NCBI RefSeq assembly: GCF_005405185.1
Contig: NZ_BJDO01000018.1
Location: 1 to 48,026, forward strand
Source of the DNA: Secundilactobacillus hailunensis
Lineage (GTDB): Bacteria > Bacillota > Bacilli > Lactobacillales > Lactobacillaceae
Length of the DNA: 48,026 nt
Direction of reading: 5' to 3'
Positions 8,579 through 18,287 of this stretch are shown piece by piece (position 1 is the stretch's first letter; the number at the start of each line of letters is the position of its first letter). The notes beneath the pieces were generated by a model that worked only from the letters and a program-made list of their open reading frames with translations, was not told the origin of the DNA and ran no database searches. The translations under genes and the position numbers were made by a program.

Positions 8579-10099
8579 TCACTTCCTTACATCAGAATCA
8601 GAATCAGAATCTGCGATAATTTGCTGAATCTTTTGCATATCAACGTGCTGCTTGAAAACCTTAGCTAATTTCTCGTACTGCTGTTCCTTGTATTCCGCCA
8701 TTGATTGATGAACCTCCGTCAGCGACTTCAGCCCCTTTTTATGGCGTAGCTGATCTAACAGCTGCCGGGCCCACACGGTGTTGTCAAAAATGCCGTGCAG
8801 ATAAGTTCCCCAAACACTGCCATCTGCGTTAATAGCGCCATCTTCACGTTCAGTCGCCTGACCGTTGTTTTCAGTGATTACGGAAAATGGCTTGGCCTGA
8901 CTGCCTAACGTGGTCTCACCCATATGGATCTCATAGCCATATAACACTTGATCATGGCGTTTAGCCACCGCTTGAGTCGTGGTTTTTTCTTGAGTAAAGA
9001 CCGTCTTGGTATCCAGTAAATTCAGTCCTGACTGAACTTTCCGGTTAGATTCAACGTGGTGTTTATCGACCATTTCAGTACCCAGCATCTGATAACCGCC
9101 ACAGATACCGACGATTTGCGTTCCTGCTTCGTGCAATTTTTGAATGGCTTCCACAAAACCGTGGCCTTTCAGATAGGCCATATCCTCATTGGTGTTCTTG
9201 CTGCCGGGTATGATCAATAGGTCTGGCTTCCCCAGTTCACTGGTGTTGAGAACATACCGCACCGAAACGTCCGGCTGAATCTCCAAACTATGAAAATCAG
9301 TAAAGTTGGACAATTTTTGTAACGCTAGCACGGCAACATCGAGGTCCTTGGTGTCATCTTTGACCCGCGATTTCCGCTCCAGTGCCACACTGTCCTCTTC
9401 ATCCAGGTCAATGGTCGTCATCGGCAGAACGCCGATCACTGGCACACCGGTCAATTTTTCAATCATTTGATTGCCCGACTCCAGCAGCGATTCATCGCCA
9501 CGGAACTTATTGATAATGATACCCTTGACCCGTTTCTGGTCTTCCGGCGGCAACAGTTTAATTGTACCGTAAATAGCAGCAAAGACGCCACCCTTATCGA
9601 TATCAGCAACTAAAATAACTGGACTGTTTGACATTCTGGCCATACCCATATTGACGAGATCTTGGTCATTCAGATTAATTTCAGCGGGACTGCCGGCACC
9701 TTCCAGCACCATGACATCGTTTTCCGCTGCCAGATCATCATAAACCGCCTTCACTTTGTCTTTGAGCTGTGGCTTAAAGTTTTGATACTCGACTGCACTC
9801 ATGTTTTTTAGAACGCGGCCCATAAAGACCACCTGAGATTCAGAATCAGTCGATGGCTTCAGCAATAGCGGGTTCATCCGCACGTCTGGCGCGACACCAG
9901 CCGCTTCAGCCTGAAAGACCTGCGCCCGGCCCATTTCCTTACCATCGTCAGTGATGTAAGAATTTAACGCCATGTTTTGTGATTTAAACGGCGCCACCTT
10001 TAAGCCCTGCTGTTTTAATATTCGGCAAAGTCCAGCAACGTTCCAGCTTTTACCAGAATCCGAAGCGGTTCCCTGAAACATAATCGATTTTGCACACAT
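8579..10099 (-). CDS. cbiP: Adenosylcobyric acid synthase (glutamine-hydrolysing)
   Basis: This 506-residue enzyme amidates carboxyls b, d, e and g of adenosylcobyrinic a,c-diamide using glutamine and ATP. The dethiobiotin-synthetase-like N-terminal domain has GTASDSGKS at 10-18 and FKSQNMALNS shortly after; the triad amidotransferase domain has the nucleophile in GICGGYQ near residue 335 and the HGIFD motif near the end. ATG 10099 is chosen because GGGAGGT lies 6 nt upstream; an upstream ATG at 10114 overlaps that ribosome site. The C-terminus contains an Asp-Ser repeat from three tandem copies of GATTCT (8588-8606 region), which looks like replication slippage. Confidence 0.95.
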   Translation of the reverse strand: MCAKSIMFQGTASDSGKSWNVAGLCRILKQQGLKVAPFKSQNMALNSYITDDGKEMGRAQVFQAEAAGVAPDVRMNPLLLKPSTDSESQVVFMGRVLKNMSAVEYQNFKPQLKDKVKAVYDDLAAENDVMVLEGAGSPAEINLNDQDLVNMGMARMSNSPVILVADIDKGGVFAAIYGTIKLLPPEDQKRVKGIIINKFRGDESLLESGNQMIEKLTGVPVIGVLPMTTIDLDEEDSVALERKSRVKDDTKDLDVAVLALQKLSNFTDFHSLEIQPDVSVRYVLNTSELGKPDLLIIPGSKNTNEDMAYLKGHGFVEAIQKLHEAGTQIVGICGGYQMLGTEMVDKHHVESNRKVQSGLNLLDTKTVFTQEKTTTQAVAKRHDQVLYGYEIHMGETTLGSQAKPFSVITENNGQATEREDGAINADGSVWGTYLHGIFDNTVWARQLLDQLRHKKGLKSLTEVHQSMAEYKEQQYEKLAKVFKQHVDMQKIQQIIADSDSDSDVRK

Positions 10100-10195
10100 A
10101 TCCGTACCTCCCATAACGCGAAATTCGCAGAGTGATCTGCTTCATTATGTAATGGCCAATACCCATAGCTACAGCTACGAGCACTGGTACGCCGC

Positions 10196-11023
10196 CTATT
10201 CCAACTTCGCTAATTTAGCTCTTAAAGCCTTGTCAGCAAACAGTTCTTCTTCATTGGAATAGAGCGGTAAATGCAGTTTTTGATGAACTTTAACCAGCCA
10301 TGGCTGATCAAGCTTCGTCTCCAACAGCATTTTTTCATCGTCAAAGACGGTTTCTTTTTTACCTGATTTCACGAACTGACCATCTCGTAAAATGTAGAAG
10401 TAATCACAGACCTCATACATAAAGTCAATGTCATGACTCGAGAGAATAATCTTTTGACCACGGCTGACTAGATGCTTGATCAATTCGACCATGCGCCGTT
10501 TACCATCTGGATCAAGACCTGCAGTCGGCTCATCTAACAACAGCCATTCCGAGTTTAAAACTAAAATACCGGCAATGGCGACCCGCTTTTTTTGACCGCC
10601 ACTGAGATATTGAATCGGCCGGTCTTTTAGTTCGCTAATATCGAGTTCCCTCAAGATCGTATTCACTCGGCGCTTGATCTCATCTTCAGGCACGTTTAGA
10701 TTATGCAAAGCAAAGGCCACATCGTCTTTAACAATCGAGTAAAAGATCTGCTGGTCAGAGTTTTGAAAGACGATCCCAATTTTTTGGCGTAGCTGATTCA
10801 AACCTTTTTTGGAATAGTTGATTGGCTGATCATCTACCAGGATTTGACCGCCAGTGGGTTTTAACATTCCCACCAGGTTCAAAAACAGGGTCGATTTACC
10901 AGTCCCATTTGGCCCGATAACACCTACAACATTGGAACCTGTCTCACCGAATTTAGCTGAAATATCCTTTAAGATCGGATGATTTTTTTCATACGCAAAA
11001 TCAAGGTGTTTGAGTTCAATCAT
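10196..11023 (-). CDS. cbiO: Cobalt ECF transporter ATPase CbiO
   Basis: This 275-residue ABC ATPase powers cobalt import with CbiM, CbiN and CbiQ. The Walker A motif GPNGTGKST is at 37-45, the signature LSGGQKKRV near 145, and Walker B WLLLDEPTAGLD follows. The length and the single nucleotide-binding domain fit CbiO. The start lies 3 nt after the cbiQ stop. A 96-nt gap separates it from cbiP. Confidence 0.95.
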   Translation of the reverse strand: MIELKHLDFAYEKNHPILKDISAKFGETGSNVVGVIGPNGTGKSTLFLNLVGMLKPTGGQILVDDQPINYSKKGLNQLRQKIGIVFQNSDQQIFYSIVKDDVAFALHNLNVPEDEIKRRVNTILRELDISELKDRPIQYLSGGQKKRVAIAGILVLNSEWLLLDEPTAGLDPDGKRRMVELIKHLVSRGQKIILSSHDIDFMYEVCDYFYILRDGQFVKSGKKETVFDDEKMLLETKLDQPWLVKVHQKLHLPLYSNEEELFADKALRAKLAKLE

Positions 11024-11026
11024 CAG

Positions 11027-11716
11027 CTAATCATCCTCTCCAACTTTAAATTCGCCATCGTACAGCTTCGCATCCAGCGCATACACCATTTGTTGGTAAT
11101 CGATCATGACTTGCTCAAACAGCATTTTGACTAACACGCCTACTGAATGCATGGATAAACGAAAGGTGCGGTAACCCAAGCGTAATTTTTGCGCCCGATA
11201 GATCTGTTCGCAGGCTTCAACAAAGATAAAAATAAACCGGTACATCAGCATGACCTCTTCGATCATCAATGATGGCATATGAATGGCCTTGAGGGTCAAA
11301 ATAATCTGCTGGAACGGTGTGGTTAGGGCAAACCAGTACGTGCAGACAACCGCTGTGGATACTTGTACACCCAGTCGCAGCCCTTTAGGCAGCATCACTT
11401 TGGAAATACCAAAGTAATTACCAAATAGATGAATTGGATAATAGATCTGATTGGCCTTGGGTGCCATGGTGAACACAATGCCAATAATACTCAGCAAGAG
11501 GAAGGGCAATATCGCGTAGAACCAATGCAGATAAACTCGCCCAGACATTTTCGTCACGTAGAGGGTATGCCAGACGACTACCACGATCAAAACCAGCTTG
11601 ATCGGAATAATTGGTTGAAAGGCTAAAATAATACCAAGTAGCCAAAGCAGCCCCTTTAATTTGGGTGACCACTTAACGATTCGATTTGAATAAGCATACT
11701 TATCAATCACTAACAT
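11027..11716 (-). CDS. cbiQ: Cobalt ECF transporter T component CbiQ
   Basis: This 229-residue membrane protein has four to five hydrophobic segments and the coupling-helix region expected of T components (YRAQKLRLGYR near residue 175, with the Ala-Arg-Gly-like motif region degenerate). It transmits ATPase motion from CbiO to CbiM. It lies between cbiN and cbiO with tight spacing, as in cbiMNQO operons. The function follows from the family and neighbours. Confidence 0.93.
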   Translation of the reverse strand: MLVIDKYAYSNRIVKWSPKLKGLLWLLGIILAFQPIIPIKLVLIVVVVWHTLYVTKMSGRVYLHWFYAILPFLLLSIIGIVFTMAPKANQIYYPIHLFGNYFGISKVMLPKGLRLGVQVSTAVVCTYWFALTTPFQQIILTLKAIHMPSLMIEEVMLMYRFIFIFVEACEQIYRAQKLRLGYRTFRLSMHSVGVLVKMLFEQVMIDYQQMVYALDAKLYDGEFKVGEDD

Positions 11717-11731
11717 TTTATCACCCTAATC

Positions 11732-12085
11732 TTAACGACCATTAGCTGCACTAGTTTCAGTATGCGCTTTACCAGCTTCATTTTGAGCGTGGATCTGACG
11801 TTCACGCTCTTTTTTACGTCCATGTGCACTGCCCAGAATATAGGCAATCACACCGGTACCAAGACTGCCTTGAACCGTGAACAGCAAACTTTCAATTTCG
11901 GCTGACGGCGGTGTCCATAGCGGATGGGCCCAGACTTTATAATGCGGATCATTCTTTTTGATTTGGGCAGTTCCTTCATCATCGCTACCAGCAAATGAAC
12001 CGCCCTTAGCAACGAAGAATGGCGTTATGACAAGCACCAAGACTATCAACAACATAATCAGATTTTGTTTAGTCTTTTTTTTCAT
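11732..12085 (-). CDS. cbiN: Cobalt transport protein CbiN
   Basis: This 117-residue protein has an N-terminal membrane helix (about 9-28), an extracellular loop with [16 protein letters not shown] and a second helix near 68-88, followed by a charged tail. This two-helix plan is CbiN, an auxiliary subunit that helps metal loading into CbiM. Its presence supports cobalt, not nickel, as the substrate. The ATG at 12085 overlaps the cbiM stop by 4 nt (ATGA); a start further upstream at 12106 would lie inside cbiM. The charged C-terminal tail is longer than in many CbiN proteins. Confidence 0.93.
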   Translation of the reverse strand: MKKKTKQNLIMLLIVLVLVITPFFVAKGGSFAGSDDEGTAQIKKNDPHYKVWAHPLWTPPSAEIESLLFTVQGSLGTGVIAYILGSAHGRKKERERQIHAQNEAGKAHTETSAANGR

Positions 12086-12837
12086 CCTAGCGCTGACTCC
12101 TTCCAAAGGTTGTTACTGATAACCAAGTTGTAGACGATAACGGTCAAGAAACCTTCTGCAATGGCCAATGGAATTTGGGTTATTGCGTAGATGCTTAAGA
12201 ACTTGATCACCGCACCACCGACACCGTTGGTCGGGTCAGGGAAGACAACTGCTAACTGAAATGACGTGGTCACATACGTTGACCAATCAGCGAGTACCGC
12301 GCATAGGAATAAGGAAACTGAACGGTTCACCTTAAATGCCCGGCAGATCTTATAAACAGCAAAGCCAACAAATGGACCGACGATCGTCATTGAAAAACAA
12401 TTGGCACCAAGGGTCGTTAACCCACCATGCGCCAGCAGCAAAGCTTGGAACAGTAAAATAATTACCCCAAGTACTGACATGACACCTGGTCCAAACATCA
12501 CGGTGCCTAACCCCACACCAGTTGGATGGGAACACGAACCCGTGACGGAGGGCAGCTTGAGTGATGAAAGAACGAACACGAACGCCCCGCAAAGTGCCAG
12601 CATAATTTTGGCATTTTGGGTCGTTGACGTAACGATCTTCTTCATCCGGTATAACCCATAAATGAAGAACGGTGCGCTAACTGCAAACCAGAAGATGCAC
12701 CATTTTGGCGGTAACATGCCTTCCATAATATGCATTGCGTAGGCATCGCGCGGATACAACGCAAAGAACAGTAATGAAGACAAACCAATAATAGTGCTGA
12801 CCTTTGGTACCATATGTTTTTTAAAGACTTTTTTCAT
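12082..12837 (-). CDS. cbiM: Cobalt ECF transporter substrate-binding component CbiM
   Basis: This 251-residue membrane protein binds cobalt. A signal peptide-like segment ends in AYA and is followed at once by [10 protein letters not shown]; in this family the exposed N-terminal Met-His after cleavage takes part in metal binding. A conserved [12 protein letters not shown] segment and about six membrane helices follow. I chose ATG 12837, with GGGGTG 6 nt upstream, over the GTG at 12846. It is the first gene of cbiMNQO, placed right after the C20 methyltransferase cbiL. Confidence 0.95.
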   Translation of the reverse strand: MKKVFKKHMVPKVSTIIGLSSLLFFALYPRDAYAMHIMEGMLPPKWCIFWFAVSAPFFIYGLYRMKKIVTSTTQNAKIMLALCGAFVFVLSSLKLPSVTGSCSHPTGVGLGTVMFGPGVMSVLGVIILLFQALLLAHGGLTTLGANCFSMTIVGPFVGFAVYKICRAFKVNRSVSLFLCAVLADWSTYVTTSFQLAVVFPDPTNGVGGAVIKFLSIYAITQIPLAIAEGFLTVIVYNLVISNNLWKESALG

Positions 12838-12861
12838 TTGTTTCACCCCATCTGATGTTAA

Positions 12862-13563
12862 TCAAAATTGGTATTTTTTCTTCAATATCAACGTTGAAAA
12901 GTAAGGCAATTTGGTTTCTTTGGTCAGCTCAGCCACCTTAAACGATTGCTGATTGGCCATTGAAGCATTTGAAATCACAATTGCCTGACCCAATAATTTT
13001 TTTGATGCGAGCAACCCAAAGATTTCTGACCAATGCGTCGCCACTTTCATGAGGACCACATTGTCATTGATGTCGACTGCTTTTTCAATCAGCGACATAT
13101 CCGCGGTTGCAGGAATAACTTCTAAAAGTTCGTCATCTAACACTAACGGGATTGATGTAGCTGCAGCAATCTGCTGAAACGATGAGATACCGGCAATCGT
13201 TTCTACTGGAATCTGATGATCGATCAAATCAAGCAAATAACTGTATGTGCTGTACACTGATGGATCTCCCAACGTAATAAAACCAACATTATGACCGGCT
13301 TTAACATCATCAATAATTTCCGAAACAATCACTTTCCAGCTTTTTTCCTTTTCGGTTAAATCCAAAGTCATTGGAAAATGGCGTCTCTTAATCACAAGGT
13401 CCGCCTTAAAGTACGGCGAGGCAATCTTCTCAGCCACACTTCGCTGACCCTTGTGCGCAAATGGCGTATAAATGATATCAAGGCTCTGTAGCGCCTTTAC
13501 AGCCTTCATTGTTAGCAGTTCACTATCTCCAGGTCCCACCCCAATTCCATATAGTTTAGTCAT
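12862..13563 (-). CDS. cbiL: Cobalt-factor II C20-methyltransferase
   Basis: This 233-residue SAM-dependent enzyme methylates C20 of cobalt-factor II. It has the tetrapyrrole methylase signature YGIGVGPGDSELLT at residues 5-18 and the GDPSVYSTY segment near 100. Length fits CbiL. It acts directly after CbiK, whose gene is 6 nt upstream. Confidence 0.94.
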   Translation of the reverse strand: MTKLYGIGVGPGDSELLTMKAVKALQSLDIIYTPFAHKGQRSVAEKIASPYFKADLVIKRRHFPMTLDLTEKEKSWKVIVSEIIDDVKAGHNVGFITLGDPSVYSTYSYLLDLIDHQIPVETIAGISSFQQIAAATSIPLVLDDELLEVIPATADMSLIEKAVDINDNVVLMKVATHWSEIFGLLASKKLLGQAIVISNASMANQQSFKVAELTKETKLPYFSTLILKKKYQF

Positions 13564-13569
13564 CTGCTA

Positions 13570-14346
13570 TCACTTCCTCTCAGCATTTTTTAGATGTTCA
13601 ATAAACATATTTTGAATCGTCGGGTATGCGCCCATGCCCTGTAACTTGGCAGAAACACTGAAACCAGCTTGTTCCAGCTGCGATTGCCAGGAACCGGGAC
13701 GCTCAGACGCCATGTCGCGATGGGCGTGATTACCGGCGACTAACATAAACGGGTGCAAGATCACTTTTTTGGCCCCGTCTTGCTTCAACCGGCCAATTTC
13801 AAACTGAATGTCAGGATAGCTTTCAACGGCGCCCATGTAGTGCTGACTGCCCATTAACATGTGGTCTAAACAAGCATAGGCGGTAAAGCTGGAATGCGCG
13901 GTACCGTGCCCCATAAACAGGACAGCTTCATCAGCTGATTGCGGCTGAACGACATCCTTTAGAAAAGCAACTACCCGCTGATAATCCTCAAAACTCGTTA
14001 GCAGCGGTTTCCCCACGGTGACCTGCTTAAATTGACTAGCCACTTTATCCACTTGATCCAGCAATTGGTTATATTCGATGCCTGGAATCAGGTGCAGCGA
14101 TTGAACCAGTAACGTGTCATAGCCGGCTGCAATAATCTTGGCCAGTGCTTCCTTGGGGGTATCAATTGCGATCCCCTCATTTTTTTTGATCCGCGAGATC
14201 ACGATCTTAGACGTAAACGCGCGGAAGAAATCGGCGTCTGGGAACGACTTTTTAAAGGCATTTTCTGTTGCTTCGATTGTTTCCTGACGCGTTTGCGGAT
14301 AAGTTGTTCCGAAACTAACGATCAATAACGCTGTTCGACTCATCAT
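13570..14346 (-). CDS. cbiK: Anaerobic sirohydrochlorin cobaltochelatase
   Basis: This 258-residue class II chelatase inserts cobalt into sirohydrochlorin, committing the route to the early-cobalt (anaerobic) pathway. The N-terminus LLIVSFGTTYPQTR is typical of CbiK. The metal-site histidines are seen in FMGHGTAHSSF (about 143-153) and AGNHAHRDM (about 205-213). Two adjacent ATG codons are possible; AAGGGG lies 7-10 nt upstream. The gene starts 32 nt inside the 3' end of the cobA-hemD fusion. Confidence 0.95.
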   Translation of the reverse strand: MMSRTALLIVSFGTTYPQTRQETIEATENAFKKSFPDADFFRAFTSKIVISRIKKNEGIAIDTPKEALAKIIAAGYDTLLVQSLHLIPGIEYNQLLDQVDKVASQFKQVTVGKPLLTSFEDYQRVVAFLKDVVQPQSADEAVLFMGHGTAHSSFTAYACLDHMLMGSQHYMGAVESYPDIQFEIGRLKQDGAKKVILHPFMLVAGNHAHRDMASERPGSWQSQLEQAGFSVSAKLQGMGAYPTIQNMFIEHLKNAERK

Positions 14347-15739
14347 CCAAAACCCCTTTTAACTTAGCGATAATTTCTTCGGGTTCAGCTGACGTCAGCT
14401 GAACCTTTTGCATCCCGTTTTGCTGGCATTGCTTGAGCACGTGACGGCCCATGGCAAGACATGGCAACGTCACTAACTGCTTTTTAGCTTCATCCGAAAT
14501 ACCGGCAAATAAATCTTGAACCGCCAGCGAACTCGGGAAGACCACACCATGGAAATCATTAAGATCAATCTCGTGGGTCACCGGTACCCGTTTATAGGTC
14601 ACGATTTGCGTTTCATTTTCCGCAAATTTTTCACGGGCAAGCTGATTGGCTTCACCAATAACAATGATGGCGTCGGCCTTAGGCAATTGATTCCTAACGA
14701 TCAAACCATCGGTAATGATGCCCAGCTGGCGAATCCGGCTTTGAGCAACGGTGTTGGTAACCAGTAGCCGCCACTTGTTTAACCGCCGTGAATCAATGTT
14801 ATGGGCCAGTAAAACATCCAAGAAGACCTTAAACGCTTCTGCGTCTTCGATCACCAACGTCTCTGGTTTATCTAAGTCTGGAATATCAAAGGGCAATGGC
14901 TGTTTAGTGGACCGCTCAAAGTAGTCCACACTAGCGCCCTGATCCTTTAATAGTTCTGATAACTTAGAGTTGACCTTATACGGGATCAAGATGTGCTTAC
15001 CGGATAATGGCAGACGCACGTTCAGCTCATCTCTCAGCTTCACGACTTCACCTACCACGATCAGTGCCGGCGCCCCAATTTGCGCTTGATTAGCAATTTC
15101 AACAATGTTACTCAAATTCCCCGTGACGGTTCGTTGCTGCCAGCGGGTCGCCCACTGAATAATAGCAACGGCTGAATCGGCAGGACGGCCGTTTTTAACA
15201 AGTTCGTCCACGATCACTGGTAGCTGCTTCATCCCCATTAAGAAGACTAAAGTGCCTTCCTGCTGAGCGACGTTTGCCCAATCTAACTGGCGGCCATTCG
15301 CCTTACGATGGCCCGTAATGATGTGAAAACTAGATGCCATATCACGGTGGGTAATGGGAATGCCCGCGGCAGCTAATCCGGCAATGGCACTGGTGATTCC
15401 TGGTACAACCTCATAGTCAATGTGGTGGGCGCACAAATACTGGGCTTCTTCACCGCCACGGCCAAAGACGTAGGGATCGCCGGCTTTAAGCCGGACTACT
15501 CGCTTACCCTGAGTCGCCAGTTCAACCAGCAGTTCATTGATCTTATACTGACTGAATTTATGGTGGTTCGGCATTTTACCCACGTCGACTTTATCGGCGC
15601 TGGACATCATAAACAATGAAGGATTGACCAGCCGATCATAAACGATCACATCGGCTTCCAGCAACCGTCTGCGGCCTAACACCGTTAACAGTTCTGGATC
15701 ACCGGGTCCGGCCCCGACTAATGAAACAAATCCACTCAT
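14315..15739 (-). CDS. cobA: Uroporphyrinogen-III C-methyltransferase fused to a HemD-like domain
   Basis: This 474-residue fusion has an N-terminal SUMT domain (about 1-245) with VGAGPGDPELLT, VIVYDRLVNP, GRGGEEAQ and GITSAIAGLAAAGIP, which methylates uroporphyrinogen III at C2 and C7 to precorrin-2. The C-terminal 220 residues resemble uroporphyrinogen-III synthase, with an SGKHILIP start and GVVFPSSLAVQDLF near 405-418. The fusion would channel the product of HemD to the methylase. Such CobA-HemD fusions are known in clostridia and lactobacilli. The stand-alone hemD at 2231-2956 is a second copy of the synthase function. Confidence 0.93.
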   Translation of the reverse strand: MSGFVSLVGAGPGDPELLTVLGRRRLLEADVIVYDRLVNPSLFMMSSADKVDVGKMPNHHKFSQYKINELLVELATQGKRVVRLKAGDPYVFGRGGEEAQYLCAHHIDYEVVPGITSAIAGLAAAGIPITHRDMASSFHIITGHRKANGRQLDWANVAQQEGTLVFLMGMKQLPVIVDELVKNGRPADSAVAIIQWATRWQQRTVTGNLSNIVEIANQAQIGAPALIVVGEVVKLRDELNVRLPLSGKHILIPYKVNSKLSELLKDQGASVDYFERSTKQPLPFDIPDLDKPETLVIEDAEAFKVFLDVLLAHNIDSRRLNKWRLLVTNTVAQSRIRQLGIITDGLIVRNQLPKADAIIVIGEANQLAREKFAENETQIVTYKRVPVTHEIDLNDFHGVVFPSSLAVQDLFAGISDEAKKQLVTLPCLAMGRHVLKQCQQNGMQKVQLTSAEPEEIIAKLKGVLDDESNSVIDR

Positions 15740-16488
15740 CTTAAGCCCTCCAATTCCTTGTCAAGCGCGGCAATCTCCGTTACCTTTTTCGGGTAGCTGA
15801 TCTCTGGCCGCTTGATCACGACACAGGGAATGTTTAATTGCCGGCAGGCTTGAATTTTTTCCTGAACACCGCCCTGCTTGCCGCTTTCCTTGGTCACGAC
15901 AGCAACTGCCTGGGCGTGTTTAAAGAGTTCAACGTTCAATTCAACTGAAAACGGTCCCTGAATGGCATCAATCTGGTTGGCTTGATACCCGGCCTCCGTC
16001 AGCAATTTCATAACCCGTTCCGTTGGTAAGACCCGGACATGCAGCCGACTGACATCGAGTCTTTCAGCGTACTCCGGTGCGGTCTTACTGCCCGTTGACA
16101 GATAGATATTCCCTTGAAATTTCAATAAGTATTGACAGGCTTCTGCGGTTGACCGAACTAATTTGAGCCCCTCTTCTTGACCTAGAAGACCAGTTCGTTC
16201 GTATCTAATGTATGGAATACCCTCTTTTTTGGCCGCTTCGATCACGGTCTGAGAAATGACCCGCGCAAACGGATGGGTCGCGTCTACGATAACGTTGATG
16301 TGATTTTCAACAAAGAAGTGATGAAACGTTTCTGGTGTTAACGTTTGTTTGCAAACGTTTTGGGCATGCTTTAAAGCCAATTCGGCACCGTAATCAGTTG
16401 TAACGGATAAAACGAATTGGTAGTGATGGGCATTTAAATCATCCGCAACCGCTAAACTTTCACTTGTGCCTCCGAGAAGCAAGATCAT
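15736..16488 (-). CDS. cbiJ: Cobalt-precorrin-6A reductase
   Basis: This 250-residue NAD(P)H-dependent reductase acts on cobalt-precorrin-6A. The family pattern starts with ILLLGGTSESLAVAD at residues 2-16 and contains IVDATHPFA near 70 and YIRYERTG near 98. It overlaps its neighbours by 4 nt at both ends (cbiH upstream, cobA-hemD downstream), showing tight operon packing. Confidence 0.94.
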   Translation of the reverse strand: MILLLGGTSESLAVADDLNAHHYQFVLSVTTDYGAELALKHAQNVCKQTLTPETFHHFFVENHINVIVDATHPFARVISQTVIEAAKKEGIPYIRYERTGLLGQEEGLKLVRSTAEACQYLLKFQGNIYLSTGSKTAPEYAERLDVSRLHVRVLPTERVMKLLTEAGYQANQIDAIQGPFSVELNVELFKHAQAVAVVTKESGKQGGVQEKIQACRQLNIPCVVIKRPEISYPKKVTEIAALDKELEGLR

Positions 16489-17210
16489 AGTGTATATCCC
16501 CTTGGTGTAATCATGTGACCATCCGCAACGTAAGTGTTCTTGTTACCAACGATGACGATTGATGTCATATTGATCTCAGTTTCATCCAGATCCTTAATGG
16601 TCGTGGTCTTGATAATTTCACGTTTTCTGGCAACGTCTTTACCAATGCCGACCACTGTGTTTTCATCCTTGTATTTCAGCATAATGTCGAGGGCTTCGCG
16701 CAAGTTATTTGGGCGGCCTTTACTGCGTGGATTATAGAGACAAATCACGAAATCAGCCTTAGCAGCAGCGTCAACCCGCTCCTTAATGACATCCCAAGGG
16801 GTCATTAAGTCGCTTAAACTAATGTGGCAAAAATCGTTCATCAAGGGTGCACCCAAGGCGGCAGCAGCACCGATACTTGCGGTCACTCCTGGTACGACCT
16901 TCACGTCAATGTGGACGTCTTCCTTAGCCGCTAACTCTAAGACTAGGCCGGCCATCCCATAGATACCGGCATCACCACTGGAAATAATGGCAACGTCTTC
17001 ACCAGTCTGCGCAATTTCAATGGCCTTCTTAGACCGTTCGATTTCACCGCGCATCCCGGTAACCACTAACTTCTTGCCCTTAAGCATGTCTTCAACTAAA
17101 TGAATATAAGTCACGTACCCAACGATCGTATGGGTATTTTTGATGACGTCAATGGCTTCTTGAGTCATTAATGCCTTGGAACCTGGTCCTAAACCAACAA
17201 TGTATAACAT
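16485..17210 (-). CDS. cbiH: Cobalt-precorrin-3 C17-methyltransferase
   Basis: This 241-residue methyltransferase carries out C17 methylation with ring contraction. It begins MLYIVGLGPGSKALMT and contains ISSGDAGIYGMA near residue 80, VPGVTASIGAAA near 112 and CLYNPRSKGRP near 160, all typical of CbiH/CobJ. ATG 17210 is preferred because GAGGG lies 8 nt upstream; a TTG at 17225 would add five residues. The CbiG gene ends 18 nt upstream. Confidence 0.95.
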   Translation of the reverse strand: MLYIVGLGPGSKALMTQEAIDVIKNTHTIVGYVTYIHLVEDMLKGKKLVVTGMRGEIERSKKAIEIAQTGEDVAIISSGDAGIYGMAGLVLELAAKEDVHIDVKVVPGVTASIGAAAALGAPLMNDFCHISLSDLMTPWDVIKERVDAAAKADFVICLYNPRSKGRPNNLREALDIMLKYKDENTVVGIGKDVARKREIIKTTTIKDLDETEINMTSIVIVGNKNTYVADGHMITPRGYTL

Positions 17211-17228
17211 ACCGTTAACCCTCAATTT

Positions 17229-18287
17229 CTATATATTTTGACGACTTAATGCGATGGTAACTTCATGTGTTGAGAAGCGCGGTGTCAGGGTTTGTGTCCC
17301 AGCCAGTACCTCGGCCGAAGTGTTGGCAACGTTGCCGACCCCCACCGTTTGCTTCACAAACTTAGACTCTGGATAATGATCAGCAACTTTATTCAGCTCC
17401 GCAGCTGAATAAAAGGTCGCTGAAATGCCAAGCGTGTCCGCCAAATAATGAATGGCATTTTCATGCTGCTTGCGGTCGATGGAGCTGATCCCGCAAATCG
17501 AACGCCAAGACAGCTGATACTGCGTACAAAATTCCGTGAACGCCTGCTGCATCATGTCATAAGACACCGCTTTGCGACAGCCGATACCTAAAACGTTCAC
17601 CCGTGGGACGACCTGGACACTGTTTACAAATTTATCGGTCAGTGCCTGATCAGAAACGATCACTAACGGCACCTGCGCATCACGCTGACTGAGATCAGCC
17701 AAAACGTGGAACCCGCGTAGATCTGAAAGCGTGGTCTTAAAAGCCGGTGCCACGTAAATTTCAACCGGTTCTCCAGCCGCCAGCAAACTATTGATCTGCT
17801 TCGTCCGGTATTTAAACTCGGGATAGTAGCCGTGAACCCGTTTCGCTAAATTATCTAGCGCTTGAACGTGCTCGGTATCCGTGGCCGTGGTGATCACCGG
17901 ATCCGCACCCAGCAGTTTGGCAATCTTTAACGTCCACGCATTGGCACCGCCAACGTGACCGGATAACAGACTGATCACGTGATTGGCCTTTTCGTCAACG
18001 ACTAGAACGGCCGGATCTTTAGTCTTGTCCACCAACAAGGTAGAAACCGTTCGCACCACGATGCCCGTAGCCATGATGCAAACTACACAGTCCATGGTTC
18101 GAAACAGTTCACGAAAGGTCGTTTTAAACCCACCGCGGGCAAATGACCGTTCGTGTGCCTGGGCATACTTTGCCGGTACCACCAACGTCAACTGCTCATT
18201 CTTAGCACATAGCTGACGGCCAAGTGCTGAACCGACTTTGGTTAAGGCAATGACCGCCACTGCGCCGTTTTCAGAATCACTTGTCAT
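17229..18287 (-). CDS. cbiG: Cobalt-precorrin 5A hydrolase
   Basis: This 352-residue protein opens the delta-lactone of cobalt-precorrin-5A and releases acetaldehyde. The N-terminal domain has [11 protein letters not shown] near residue 73 and [12 protein letters not shown] near 108. The C-terminal domain starts with [11 protein letters not shown] near 232 and has [12 protein letters not shown] near 264, both hallmarks of CbiG. The start lies 10 nt inside the cbiF 3' end. The key motifs are intact. Confidence 0.95.
   Translation of the reverse strand: MTSDSENGAVAVIALTKVGSALGRQLCAKNEQLTLVVPAKYAQAHERSFARGGFKTTFRELFRTMDCVVCIMATGIVVRTVSTLLVDKTKDPAVLVVDEKANHVISLLSGHVGGANAWTLKIAKLLGADPVITTATDTEHVQALDNLAKRVHGYYPEFKYRTKQINSLLAAGEPVEIYVAPAFKTTLSDLRGFHVLADLSQRDAQVPLVIVSDQALTDKFVNSVQVVPRVNVLGIGCRKAVSYDMMQQAFTEFCTQYQLSWRSICGISSIDRKQHENAIHYLADTLGISATFYSAAELNKVADHYPESKFVKQTVGVGNVANTSAEVLAGTQTLTPRFSTHEVTIALSRQNI

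Noticed and set aside
10100-10195. Possible internal terminator between cbiO and cbiP
   Set aside because: Only a short GCGAA-A-TTCGC palindrome without usable loop or T-run was found.
12350-12592. 80-codon frame inside cbiM
   Set aside because: It is a shadow of the cbiM coding strand with no start site or homology.
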